DNA of 64,000 nt from Echiichthys vipera. Its lineage: Eukaryota; Chordata; Actinopteri; Perciformes; Trachinidae. Each line of letters opens with the position of its first letter. Positions within the stretch are counted from its first letter, which is position 1. Location: NCBI GenBank assembly GCA_963691815.1, contig OY829661.1, forward strand, positions 27,683,189 through 27,747,188. Direction: 5' to 3'. Made by a program: the position numbers and the translations under genes. Positions 23,109 to 64,000 of this stretch are shown one piece after another. A model generated the notes under the pieces. The model worked only from the letters and a program-made list of their open reading frames with translations. It did not search any database and was not told where the DNA came from.

Positions 23109-24609
23109 AAGTGAAGTAATATTTCCCTCTGAGGCGTGTAACTGTAAACAATAGCAGACAATGTAAACGTCGAGTTGAAGTACAGCGCCTGTGTGTGTGT
23201 GTGTGTGTGTTGGTGTGAAAACAGGTGTTAAACTGTCCACTATTATCATTATCATTTGATACTTTGGTTACGGTTGTTACAGAGCTGCACATTCACCCTC
23301 ACCAGAGTCCGTGTGTCTCAGAGCTGCGTTCCTTTCTCTTATCAGGCTTTTTAAAGGCTGTTTCAGACTCAAGGCCTCCTGGAAGACGCTCCCGTCGGCT
23401 ACACTGTAGAATAATAATCATAACGTGAATGTTTGCTCTTTGCTTCAGGACTGGATCCTCTGATGCACAGCGACGTGCAGCCGTTCCCCGCTCACCTCCT
23501 CTGCTGCTCCTGATGGAAATCAGTCAGAGCGAGCGAGCACTCTCAGCTGGACGCAGGAGACACCCACGGGCCTGTATGTTTAGCCCTCATGACTAACCAG
23601 GCACCTGCTTGATTGGCCTCTTAAGGAGAGAACACACTTTTTTATTGGGAGGTTTTTCATGGTTGTTATTGCAGAGCAGCAGCAGCAGCATGCAGAGCAG
23701 CAGCAGCATGCAGAGCGCTGAATGTGCAGGTGGAACACTCTCCAGTCACAGAGTCACAGAGTTAGAGAGTTAGAGAGCTTAACTGTCAAACAGCTGTGGG
23801 ACCACAGGGTTTTGTCACATGTGAACATTAAAGGGATCGTTCACATCTTTAGAAGTGGGGGTTTATGAGCTACTCCTCCATAGTCAGTGTGTTACCGGAG
23901 TGGTCTAATGCAATTTTCATACAGAAGATGCATGTGACTCCAAAAAAGATGCAAAATGACTAAAAACGAGGCAAATCAGACACAAAAAGATGCAAAATGA
24001 CTAAAAATAGATGCAAAACCACCACAAAAAGATGCAAAATGACTAAAAACAGATGCAAAACAGACACAAAAAGATGCAAAATGATAAAAATAGATGGTCA
24101 CGTAACGTTTTTAACGTACGAAAAGTGATGCGCAGTGATTCGTGTGTTTTTCGTACGACGGTGTGGATCCTGAAGCGATGTAGTTCAGCAGGGAGTGTAA
24201 AACAAAACACTATTTTTCAGACTTTAAATCTCATAAATCTGCGACTTCTTTCCTGTAGATTTTCACGTAACGACCCACTTGCCGTCCGTCAGCGTCTGTT
24301 TTTTTGCCGCGTTTATGAATTTCCGTCCGTAACTTTTTATTCCGATTCCCCAGGAACCTGTTAATGAGAATGCTTTGCAGACACACATCCATGACCCAAA
24401 CACGTTGTCCATTCTTGTCCAAACGTATAAATCACAGCTGCGTTTAAGGATCATTTGCATCTTTACTTTAAAATCTAATCTGTGGTTTCCTCTTAATCGT
24501 GTTTCAGGGATAATCTCCCGTTTGCTGACGTGTAGATGAACCTCGGCCTGCCGCCATCTTGTCACCGACATCAGACTTCACTCGAACACATCCTGAGGTG
24601 GGTGGTGTT
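23109..24609. other. Gene-free region with a small 42-bp-family patch
   Basis: A (TG)n run at about 23190-23210, (AGC)n around 23680-23705 and a degenerate 42-bp-family patch at about 23941-24095. A single copy of the 44-bp satellite monomer (TTTAAATCTCATAAATCTGC then CTGTAGATTT) sits at about 24222-24262, some 3.9 kb before its large array. No gene. Confidence 0.6.
23941..24095. repeat. 42-bp minisatellite, array 5 (short, inverted)
   Basis: About four diverged units with AGATGCAAAATGACTAAAAA and a CAGACACAAAAAGATGC variant. The latter is partly intermediate toward the GACACAAAA 21-bp family. Confidence 0.85.
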
Positions 24610-24689
24610 CAGGAAACTGCTCTGACAGGAGCTCTACCTTTAAAACAAAGGGCAGTGCTCAGACATATCTTACTGTTATGTCGTAGAAC

Positions 24690-24851
24690 AGGGGGGTCAC
24701 AGTGATCCAGTAAAGAGTCGTGTGGCCAACCAAGCAAAAACACACCTGACTCGACTCCTGCAACCACCTGAACTGCCTTCACACAGTTGATTTGTTGGAT
24801 CAGGTGTGTGCAGCCACAGCGACCCTTTACTGGATCACTGTGACGCCCCAG
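24690..24851. mobile_element. Short foldback MITE
   Basis: Ends with inverted copies: GTCACAGTGATCCAGTAAAG on the left and CTTTACTGGATCACTGTGAC on the right, plus flanking G/C runs. About 160 bp with no coding capacity. A clear target-site duplication was not seen. Confidence 0.8.
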
Positions 24852-25204
24852 AACGGCCCAGATACAACCCCACCACACGCTGAAGCACTGGACTGAAGCA
24901 CCGCAGAGGAGTCGAGTCTCCTGTGACGTTCGCTTGGTTCCACAGAGGTGCTCTCCGTAAATAACACGCGTAAGAGATGCAACACGCAGCTGTGGACGAG
25001 ACACGCAGCCTGTGAAGTGCAACAGGAGACAAGAGAGAAGGTAAAACGCTGTGATGGACGCTGCAGATGCTGATCAGCCATGTTTGCTTGGTGGTTGTAT
25101 GTGCAGCGGTCATCGTGGCAGACACACACACTGATAGTAATCCCCCATAATCCTTTGCTGGCGATATCTGCAGAATGAGAGGGCTGTTATTAAAGCCCCT
25201 TATG

Positions 25205-25812
25205 TCCGCACCCGAGACCCCGCACCCGAGACCCTGCACCGGAGACCCCGCACCCGAGACCCCGCACCCGAGACCCTGCACCCGAGACCCAGCACCCGAG
25301 ACCCTGCACCCGAGACCCTGCACACGAGACCCAGCACCCGAGACCCTGCACACGAGACCCAGCACCTGAGACTCTGCACCCGAGACCCAGCACCCGAGAC
25401 CCTGCACTGGAGACCCTGCACCCGAGACCCTGCACCCGAGACCCAGCACCCGAGACCCTGCACACGAGACCCAGCACCTGAGACTCTGCACCCGAGACCC
25501 AGCACCCGAGACCCCGCACTGGAGACCCTGCACCCGAGACCCTGCACCCGAGACCCAGCACCCGAGACCCCGCACCTGAGACCCCCCACCCCGAGACCCC
25601 GCACCCGAGACCCCGCACCCCAGACCCCGCACCCGAGACCCAGCACCCGAGACCCCGCACCCGAGACCCCGCACCCGAGACCCCGCACCCGAGACCCCGC
25701 ACCCGAGACCCTGCACCAGAGACCCCGCACCCGAGACCCCGCACCCGAGACCCCGCACCCGAGACCCCGCACCCGAGACCCCGCACCCGAGACCCCGCAC
25801 CCGAGACCCCCC
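25205..25812. repeat. 15-bp GC-rich minisatellite
   Basis: About 41 units of CCCGAGACCCYGCAC with C/T and A/C variants grouped in blocks. All three minus-strand frames remain open because 15 is divisible by 3, giving Gly/Ser/Cys-rich pseudo-proteins up to 330 residues; none is a gene. Confidence 0.95.
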
Positions 25813-25894
25813 GCTGTGACACGTCACACGTCACACGTCCCTCGCTCACGAGCAAGTCAAAGTGAAGATCACTTTAAATATTGTAATAGTCTAT

Positions 25895-26930
<1,036 letters not shown>

Positions 26931-27269
26931 TCCAATCACCTGACGACCCCTTTAGATTCATCTGGTGACCCTTTAAAAGGGGCCTGACCTTTAGGTTGGA
27001 CACCAAAACTTCAGTTGCAATTATAATACTTTAACTTGAGATTATAATACTTTAACTTGAGATTATAATACTCGTAGTTTATAATCCTCAGATAGATCAG
27101 AGATAATAATTGCAGCTGAGTCACAGATGGGAGCGGCCCTGTGAGCGTGCAGATGGTCACACAGTGGACACGGAGCAGGAGTCTGCTGCAGCCGTCTGGG
27201 GCCCGGCTGTGATGCAACGCGTCCTTGCCCTCTCCTTTAACCCCGGAGGGATTGTTTCTCTCTCTGCGC

Positions 27270-27315
27270 TCCTCCTCCTCCTCCTCCTCCTCCTCCTCCT
27301 CCTCCTCCTCCTCCA
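27270..27315. repeat. (CTC)n microsatellite
   Basis: Pure trinucleotide run of about 15 units. Confidence 0.97.
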
Positions 27316-27319
27316 CTGA

Positions 27320-28124
27320 TGATATTAAGCTGCAATGAGACCTTTTCACTTGTCAGCATTCCCGCTGTTTGCAGGTGGACATCAGACGTGGTCTTTAAAG
27401 CTTTGGACCTGATCAGAGGCGACAGGACGAGGTTAATCCACCTCAGTGGGGAACGTGTTCGCTGTCGTAGCTGCTTTACCTACAGAACCCTGGATCCCGT
27501 CCACGTCCTACAGTAACTGCACAACATGAGACAATAACGCGTCCTCAGGAAACAGTCTGAGGTCATTTATGGAGGAAAGAAAGTCAAATATCTGCAGGTT
27601 CAAGCGTCTTAAATGTGGAGATTTGATGCTTTTCTATGTTTTCTGTCTTTGTTAAATGAATATTTAAGGGTTTTAAACTGTAGGAGGGAGAAATGCAGCT
27701 GTTTGACAGAGTTGGTTTAGACTTTTTTCGCTATTTTCTGACATTTTTTAGACTAAACGATTCATTTTAAAGCAGGTACGGAAGCCCAGAGGAGCTAAAA
27801 CGAGACAAATAATATTCCAGTGATCCGTTTTTTCGCAGTTCCTGAATTTTCTTTTCATCTTTGAAGCAAAACCAACAAAAACAACAAAAGCGTGTTTGTG
27901 TTTGTAATACTCGTTTCGACCACCAGAGGCTGACGTGCACCACGACCCGCCGCGCTCTTCTGCCGCAGATTAAGATTAATTTCCAGTCAAACGAAAGACG
28001 TGACAGCGATGTTACACAAGTTTCACTCATACACAACAAATGCACCGTGACGTTTAGAGTTCATGGAGAAAACTCACCCAGAAGAAAACAGTCATTTTAC
28101 GACATTTAATCTCATAAATCTGAC
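27320..28124. other. Gene-free sequence before the 44-bp satellite
   Basis: No recognised gene or element. The right end (about 28100-28124) contains a diverged first monomer of the following satellite. Confidence 0.55.
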
Positions 28125-30205
28125 ACTTTTTTCTGTAGATTTGTTGCTTTAAATCTCATAAATCTGACACTTTTTTCTGTAGATTTGTTGCTTTAAATCT
28201 CATAAATCTGACACTTTTTTCTGTAGATTTGTTGCTTTAAATCTCATAAATCTGACACTTTTTTCTGTAGATTTGTTGCTTTAAATCTCATTAATCTGAC
28301 ACTTTTTTCTGTAGATTTGTTGCTTTAAATCTCATAAATCTGACACTTTTTTCTGTAGATTTGTTAATTTAAATCTCATAAATCTGCGACTTTTTTCTGT
28401 AGATTTGTTGCTTTAAATCTCATAAATCTGACACTTTTTTCTGTAGATTTGTTGCTTTAAATCTCATAAATCTGACACTTTTTTCTGTAGATTTGTTGCT
28501 TTAAATCTCATAAATCTGACACTTTTTTCTGTAGATTTGATGCTTTAAATCTCATAAATCTGACACTTTTTTCTGTAGATTTGTTGCTTTAAATCTCATA
28601 AATCTGACACTTTTTTCTGTAGATTTGTTGCTTTAAATCTCATTAATCTGAGACTTTTTTCTGTAGATTTGTTGCTTTAAATCTCATAAATCTGACACTT
28701 TTTTCTTGTAGATTTGTTGCTTTAAATCTCATAAATCTGCGACTTTTTTCTGTAGATTTGTTGCTTTAAATCTCATAAATCTGACACTTTTTTCTGTAGA
28801 TTTGATGCTTTAAATCTCATAAATCTGACACTTTTTTCTGTAGATTTGATGCTTTAAATCTCATTAATCTGACACTTTTTTCTGTAGATTTGATGCTTTA
28901 AATCTCATAAATCTGACACTTTTTTCTGTAGATTTGATGCTTTAAATCTCATTAATCTGACACTTTTTTCTGTAGATTTGTTGCTTTAAATCTCATAAAT
29001 CTGACACTTTTTTCTGTAGATTTGATGCTTTAAATCTCATTAATCTGACACTTTTTTCTGTAGATTTGTTGCTTTAAATCTCATAAATCTGACACTTTTT
29101 TCTGTAGATTTGATGCTTTAAATCTCATTAATCTGACACTTTTTTCTGTAGATTTGATGCTTTAAATCTCATTAATCTGACACTTTTTTCTGTAGATTTG
29201 TTGCTTTAAATCTCATTAATCTGAGACTTTTTTCTGTAGATTTGTTGCTTTAAATCTCATAAATCTGACACTTTTTTCTTGTAGATTTGTTGCTTTAAAT
29301 CTCATAAATCTGACACTTTTTTCTGTAGATTTGTTGCTTTAAATCTCATAAATCTGACACTTTTTTCTGTAGATTTGTTGCTTTAAATCTCATTAATCTG
29401 ACACTTTTTTCTGTAGATTTGTTGCTTTAAATCTCATAAATCTGACACTTTTTTCTGTAGATTTGTTGCTTTAAATCTCATAAATCTGACACTTTTTTCT
29501 GTAGATTTGTTGCTTTAAATCTCATAAATCTGACACTTTTTTCTGTAGATTTGTTGCTTTAAATCTCATAAATCTGACACTTTTTTCTGTAGATTTGTTG
29601 CTTTAAATCTCATAAATCTGACACTTTTTTTCTGTAGATTTGATGCTTTAAATCTCATAAATCTGACACTTTTTTCTGTAGATTTGATGCTTTTAATCTC
29701 ATAAATCTGACACTTTTTTCTGTAGATTTGATGCTTTAAATCTCATTAATCTGACACTTTTTTCTTGTAGATTTGTTGCTTTAAATCTCATAAATCTGAC
29801 ACTTTTTTCTGTAGATTTGTTGCTTTAAATCTCATAAATCTGACACTTTTTTCTGTAGATTTGTTGCTTTAAATCTCATTAATCTGACACTTTTTTCTGT
29901 AGATTTGTTGCTTTAAATCTCATAAATCTGACACTTTTTTCTGTAGATTTGTTGCTTTAAATCTCATAAATCTGACACTTTTTTCTGTAGATTTGTTGCT
30001 TTAAATCTCATAAATCTGACACTTTTTTCTGTAGATTTGTTGCTTTAAATCTCATAAATCTGACACTTTTTTCTGTAGATTTGTTGCTTTAAATCTCATA
30101 AATCTGACACTTTTTTTCTGTAGATTTGATGCTTTAAATCTCATAAATCTGACACTTTTTTCTGTAGATTTGTTGCTTTAAATCTCATAAATCTGACACT
30201 TTAAA
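28125..30205. repeat. 44-bp satellite array with acceptor-like motif
   Basis: About 47 copies of a 44-bp unit containing TTTAAATCTCATAAATCTGA and CACTTTTTTCTGTAGATTTG. Variants (TTGTTGC/TTTGATGC, ATAAATC/ATTAATC, CTGTAG/CTTGTAG) form a repeated pattern. Blocks near 28860-29280 and 29640-29760 recur in similar order, so larger duplications are likely. TTTTTTCTGTAG resembles a 3-prime splice site and is repeated in the plus direction. No coding potential. Confidence 0.95.
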
Positions 30206-30369
30206 TATTAAATATGCTTTTCGTCCTGTTTAAAACGCGGGTGCACTTCAGCCTCTGGAGGCCAAAATGAGTATTACAACAAATCAAATGTCTTTAATCC
30301 TGGTTCGACCACGTGAAGCACTTTGTAACTTTGTTTTAACCGTTCTTGTTAATTGTTTTTATTATTATT

Positions 30370-30712
30370 AAGCTGGGTCAGGACCCAAAGAACCAGGTCG
30401 CGGGTACAAGCGTGTGAAGTGTGTTTCCTCAGGAGGGGGGCTGGAGTCTCCCTTAGAGAGAGGGGGAGAAGTTCAGCATCCGTGAGGAACTCGGAGTAGA
30501 GCCGCTGCTCCTTTGTGTTGAAAGGAGCCAGTTGAGGTGGTTCAGGATCATCTGGTAAGGATGAACCCTGGGCGCCTCCCTAGGGAGGTGTTCCAGGCAC
30601 GTCCAGCTGGGAGGAGGCCTCGGGGAAGACCCAGGACCAGGTGGAGAGATTAGATCTCCACACTGGCCTGGGAACGCCTCAGGATCCCCCAGTTAGAGCT
30701 GGTTAATGTGGG
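30370..30712 (+). mobile_element. LINE 3-prime fragment, copy 3
   Basis: Plus-strand copy of the family at 1885 and 9110. It encodes an RSQLRWF block that shifts frame before VRMNPGRLPREVFQ, with GRRPRGRPRTRWRD following. 5-prime truncated, non-functional. Confidence 0.65.
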
Positions 30713-31690
30713 ACACGTTCATGCTCAGCAGCAAAGAGGATTGAGCAAATAACAAAAGCATCTGTAAATATATAAACAGTGAAAAGCAAAATATAATGAG
30801 TGAATAGACTTGGAGGTAGAATCCATAGTGATGCACAGGTGGGTGTGCATTGATGTTGCATGAGTTAACTCATTATGTTTATACATCCAAACAGACTATA
30901 CCTTCTGTTCTGTCGAGCCGTTCCTTTCCCTCTACTGCTTCATTTGCATGTGAGCATGTGCGGCAGAGGTCCAGGATCAGGGTGGGTTATGGGAGTTGGC
31001 GTGCGGTTTACCTGGCGCTCCTGTTTTTAGCAGACCTGCACCGGCGTGGGTTGGATCTCACTCTCTCCTGCAGCCCGACTGGTGTGGGCGGCAGCGACTC
31101 GGCTGAACTGGAAGGACGGTTTGAACTCAAAGTGTTGGAGGAAGTTCTCTCATCCTTTACTTTAGTAAAAGTACGAACACCACAGAGTGGATCTACTCTC
31201 AGTGAAAGTCCTGCGTCCAAGGGGTTTAGTAAAATGTGCATTAATGCAGAGAAACGCCCTCTGACTGCTCTGCTTGCATCAGACCAGACCAGCCTGGTCC
31301 TGGTCCTGGTCCTGGTCCAGTCCCAGCCTGGTCCTGGTCCTGGTCCTGGTCCTGGTCCTGGTCCTGGTCCAGTCCCAGCCTGGTCCTGGTCCTGGTCAGA
31401 TGCGTACATGAACTGATGAAGCCTCTTGGATGAGAGGTGAAACGTCTTCCTGACAAATAACCAAGTCCAGTTGCTTTGGACTGAAGCTGCTTTGGGGAAA
31501 AAAGAAAGTGCACTTGATGTCGTAAAGCAGAATGAGTTGTAAGGCAGAATGTGGAAATCACACCGGGAAACTGTTTTTTTTTAAATGTTTTATCATTTCA
31601 GGCTGTGAAACAAAAAAAAAACCTATTTCTACGGGGTATCGTGTTTTCTACAGGCACTGAATATGTAGTGGAGTAGAAGTAGAGAGTGGC
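30713..31690. other. Gene-free intergenic sequence with (GGTCCT)n
   Basis: No gene supported. The open frame at 30850-31416 has no recognised domain and ends in a hexanucleotide (CTGGTC)n tract at about 31296-31402. Confidence 0.5.
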
Positions 31691-31697
31691 CTGGACG

Positions 31698-31910
31698 ACT
31701 GCTGACTGTGGCTCAGTGGTAGAGTGGGTCGTCCTACATTTGAGATATCGGCGGTTTGAACTCCACCTCCCCCGGTCCACATGTCGAAGTGTCCTTGGGC
31801 AAGACACTGAACCCCTAATTGCTCCTTGTGCTGTGCATGGGTGTGTAAATGTGTGTGAATGGTTACATTAGATGGTCTGTAGATGTCCACTGCCGTCAGT
31901 GTGAATGTAA
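31698..31910 (+). mobile_element. tRNA-derived SINE (V-SINE-like)
   Basis: tRNA-like head with box A-like TGGCTCAGTGGTAGAGTGG and box B-like GGTTTGAACTC. It is followed by the central GTGTCCTTGGGCAAGACACT block that I associate with V-SINEs of vertebrates. Not a tRNA gene: there is no acceptor-stem closure and it has a SINE body. Confidence 0.75.
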
Positions 31911-32307
31911 AAGTCCAATTACTATGGAAAGACTCAGAACCTCAGATCTGTGCCTGGGTAGTTGTAGTGTGTCACGCTGGTCCAGTGTGAGCCGGTCCCT
32001 GCAGAGTGGGGTCAGACTCCATCACAGTAAAGTGACACTAAGCTGCCTAACAGATTAGAGCCATCGTCTGTGTGTCACATTGTGTCTTTTGATGGTGTGA
32101 TACATGCTATCTGTGACACGACGGCCACAGTGTGTAGCGTGTTCCTGACCCTGATCGCTGCCGGGACCTGGACCTGACCCCGTGACTGCAGGGGGGCGGG
32201 GGGCAGGTCGAGGTCACGGGGCGTGTGTTTGAGGGTTTAATGCAGCGCCCCCCACCCCCCAGATCAGGCACAGCGAGCAAAAGTGAAAGGCAAAGTCTGC
32301 TGCAGAT

Positions 32308-32470
<163 letters not shown>

Positions 32471-32576
32471 TACAACATCTGTTTGTGTGTTCAGACCTGA
32501 CGACCGTTTAAAAATAAACACTTGTCTTCTGAAGCACATCACCAGTTTACAGAATTAGAGACTTCTGCTTTTGTCC

Positions 32577-33234
<658 letters not shown>

Positions 33235-33858
33235 GTTGAAAAACATGTGCTAAAATGTCCTCTAGGAGCTAAAACATGTGCTATAGTGCCCTCTAGAAGC
33301 CAAAATGTGTTCTAAAGTGCCCTCTAGGAGCCAAAACATGTGCTAAAGTGTGCCAAAACGTGTGCTAAAGTGCCCTCTAGGTGTCAAAATGCGTGCTAAA
33401 GTGCCGTCTAGGAGCCTAAACGTGTGCTAAAGTGTCCTCTAGGAGCCAAAACGTGTGCTAAAGTGCCCTCTAGGTGTCAAAATGCGTGCTAAAGTGCCGT
33501 CTAGGAGCCTAAACGTGTGCTAAAGTGTCCTCTAGGAGCCAAAACGTGTGCTAAAGTGTCCTCTAGGAGTCAAAACATGTGCTAAAGTGCCCTCTAGGAG
33601 CCAAAACGTGTGCTAAAGTGTCCTCTAGGAGCCAAAACGTGTGCTAAAGTGTCCTCTAGGAGCCAAAACGTGTGCTAAAGTGCCCTCTAGGAGCCAAAAC
33701 GTGTGTTAAAGTGCTCTCTAGGAGCCGAAACTTGTGCTAAAGTGTCCTCTAGGAGTCTAAACACATGCTAAAGTGTCCTCTAGGAGCATAAACGTGTGCT
33801 AAAGTGCCCTCTAGGACCAAAACGTGTGCTAAAGTGCCCTCTAGGAGCCAAAACGTTT
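33235..33858. repeat. 31-bp minisatellite (array B) upstream of rasgrf2
   Basis: About 20 copies of the unit also found in the ocln intron at 9933-10196 (GTGCCCTCTAGGAGCCAAAA then CGTGTGCTAAA). Point variants such as GTGTCAAAATGCG recur in paired blocks near 33375-33500. GCCCTCTAGGAGCC resembles a weak CTCF core. The array ends about 60 bp before the CpG-rich rasgrf2 upstream region. Confidence 0.93.
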
Positions 33859-33899
33859 ATTATTAGACTTATTAAAACGTAAAAGTGGAGATCAGAGGA

Positions 33900-34499
33900 G
33901 TCCAGCACACCTAGGGCTCTGACGCGTCCCTTAAACTTTTGGCCCCCCTTCACGCGCTTTTACGCACCTGCGCTCCGGGGGCGTTCCCGGACTCGTGCGC
34001 TCCTGTGGACAGGCAGCAGCGCGCGGCGGGCTGCAGCAGCGACCTGTCTCTTTAAATCGGTGTCAAAGCCGATTACCGCTGATCTCCGTCGTGATTCTGT
34101 TTTCACCGTCTGTTCCCTCCGTCTATTTCTGTCTGCGCGGGGCCGCCGGGACCGCGAACGCCGCCTCGGTCTCAAACATTTGTGGGGAAACAGTCGTCGG
34201 GCTCGTGCGCTCCGGTAACAACTCGAGCCAAAGTTTGGACCGCGTGTGAAGCGTCGCGGAGAGTTTCCTGCGGCGGAGCTCGGTGAGGAAGCCGAAACTA
34301 AAGCTCCAGATCTGCGCTGAGCTGAGTGATGCGCGCTGGACTCCATAACTCCTGCCCTGTAAGCCCGGATTACTTTCCCCGCTAACGGAGACATGAGAGC
34401 GGCAGGGACCGTGCACCCGGAGATGTGATGTGATGTGATGCCTCGGGTTACCGTTTGAAGTTGGCACCAGAATAAAAGCAGAATCCGGTTGGACGTACA
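33900..34499 (+). promoter_or_regulatory. rasgrf2: Putative CpG-rich promoter and 5-prime UTR of rasgrf2
   Basis: GC- and CpG-rich by eye (GGGGCGTTCCCGG, GCAGCGCGCGGCGGGC, GGGGCCGCCGGGACCGCG), in contrast to the surrounding AT-rich sequence, and directly upstream of the rasgrf2 start codon. No TATA box was recognised. The transcription start and any upstream non-coding exon are not determined. A short GATGT reiteration occurs just before the ATG region. Confidence 0.6.
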
Positions 34500-63890
<29,391 letters not shown>

Positions 63891-63896
63891 GTGAGA

Positions 63897-63897
63897 A

Positions 63898-63930
<33 letters not shown>

Positions 63931-64000
63931 ACTCTCACACTCACACACTCTCACACTCTCACTCACTCACTCACACACTCTCACTCACACACTTCAGTAC
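63897..64000. repeat. (AC)n and ACTC-rich microsatellite
   Basis: Begins six bases after the exon 21 donor and continues to the window edge as AC, then TCAC and CTCTCAC variants. Confidence 0.95.

Noticed and set aside
22228..23292. A 354-residue minus-strand open frame (and 210- and 282-residue frames) over the 42-bp array
   Set aside because: The period is 42 bp, divisible by 3, with no stop in the unit, so all frames stay open. The pseudo-peptide is perfectly periodic (FASFCGGFASIFSH) and has no start context, splice or domain support.
24835..25855. Gly/Ser/Cys-rich frames up to 330 residues over the 15-bp array
   Set aside because: Artefact of a 15-bp repeat read in three frames; not a collagen- or keratin-like gene.
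30850..31416. 188-residue plus-strand open frame as a gene
   Set aside because: No recognisable domain; the end is a hexanucleotide repeat and the upstream part looks like intergenic sequence. No splice or homology support.
31698..31780. tRNA gene
   Set aside because: Box A/B-like motifs belong to a tRNA-derived SINE; there is no folded acceptor stem and the SINE central domain follows.

Overview
The window is vertebrate nuclear DNA, almost certainly from a ray-finned (teleost) fish. Introns are GT-AG and genes are widely spaced. Dinucleotide and minisatellite arrays are very dense, and there are fish-type tRNA-derived SINEs, LINE 3-prime fragments and MITEs. No bacterial, organellar or CRISPR content was found. 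Only three protein-coding genes can be supported, and almost every other long open frame is a by-product of a tandem repeat.

Layout. 541-11570 (+) holds seven coding exons of occludin (ocln), a four-span tight-junction MARVEL protein. They run from the exon carrying the MARVEL domain start to the stop codon, and the N-terminal exon lies upstream of the window. A polyadenylation signal sits at 12148. 14243-15868 (-) is a single coding exon for an ANKRD34-family ankyrin-repeat protein, best matched to ankrd34b, convergent with ocln. 15.9-33.9 kb has no gene I can support and is mostly repeats. A GC/CpG-rich putative promoter at about 33.9-34.5 kb leads into rasgrf2 (+), a Ras/Rac guanine-nucleotide exchange factor. 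21 coding exons can be followed with every splice phase consistent, from the start codon at 34500 to 63890. They encode PH1, coiled coil, IQ, DH, PH2, REM, a Ser/Pro-rich hinge and the first residues of the CDC25 domain; the rest lies beyond the window.

The genes are not an operon and have unrelated roles: epithelial junction, poorly characterised ankyrin protein, neuronal Ca2+-responsive GEF. From general knowledge, all three human counterparts lie on chromosome 5q, so the window looks like a conserved syntenic block. DHFR and MSH3, which lie between ANKRD34B and RASGRF2 in humans, were not seen here.

The most notable content is the tandem-repeat landscape. (1) A 40-bp array in ocln starts inside the coding end of an exon and copies its 5-prime splice site about 26 times. 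A second, independent array does the same at rasgrf2 exon 7. (2) A 42-bp minisatellite, built of two related 21-bp halves, recurs in seven arrays in both orientations, and its 21-bp monomer resembles the separate array in rasgrf2 intron 1. (3) A 44-bp array of about 47 copies repeats a 3-prime-splice-site-like motif. (4) A roughly 3.2-kb array of a 20-bp unit fills much of rasgrf2 intron 18. (5) Four rasgrf2 exons have (TG)n tracts directly at their acceptors. Functional meaning of these repeats is inference; their presence is read directly from the sequence.
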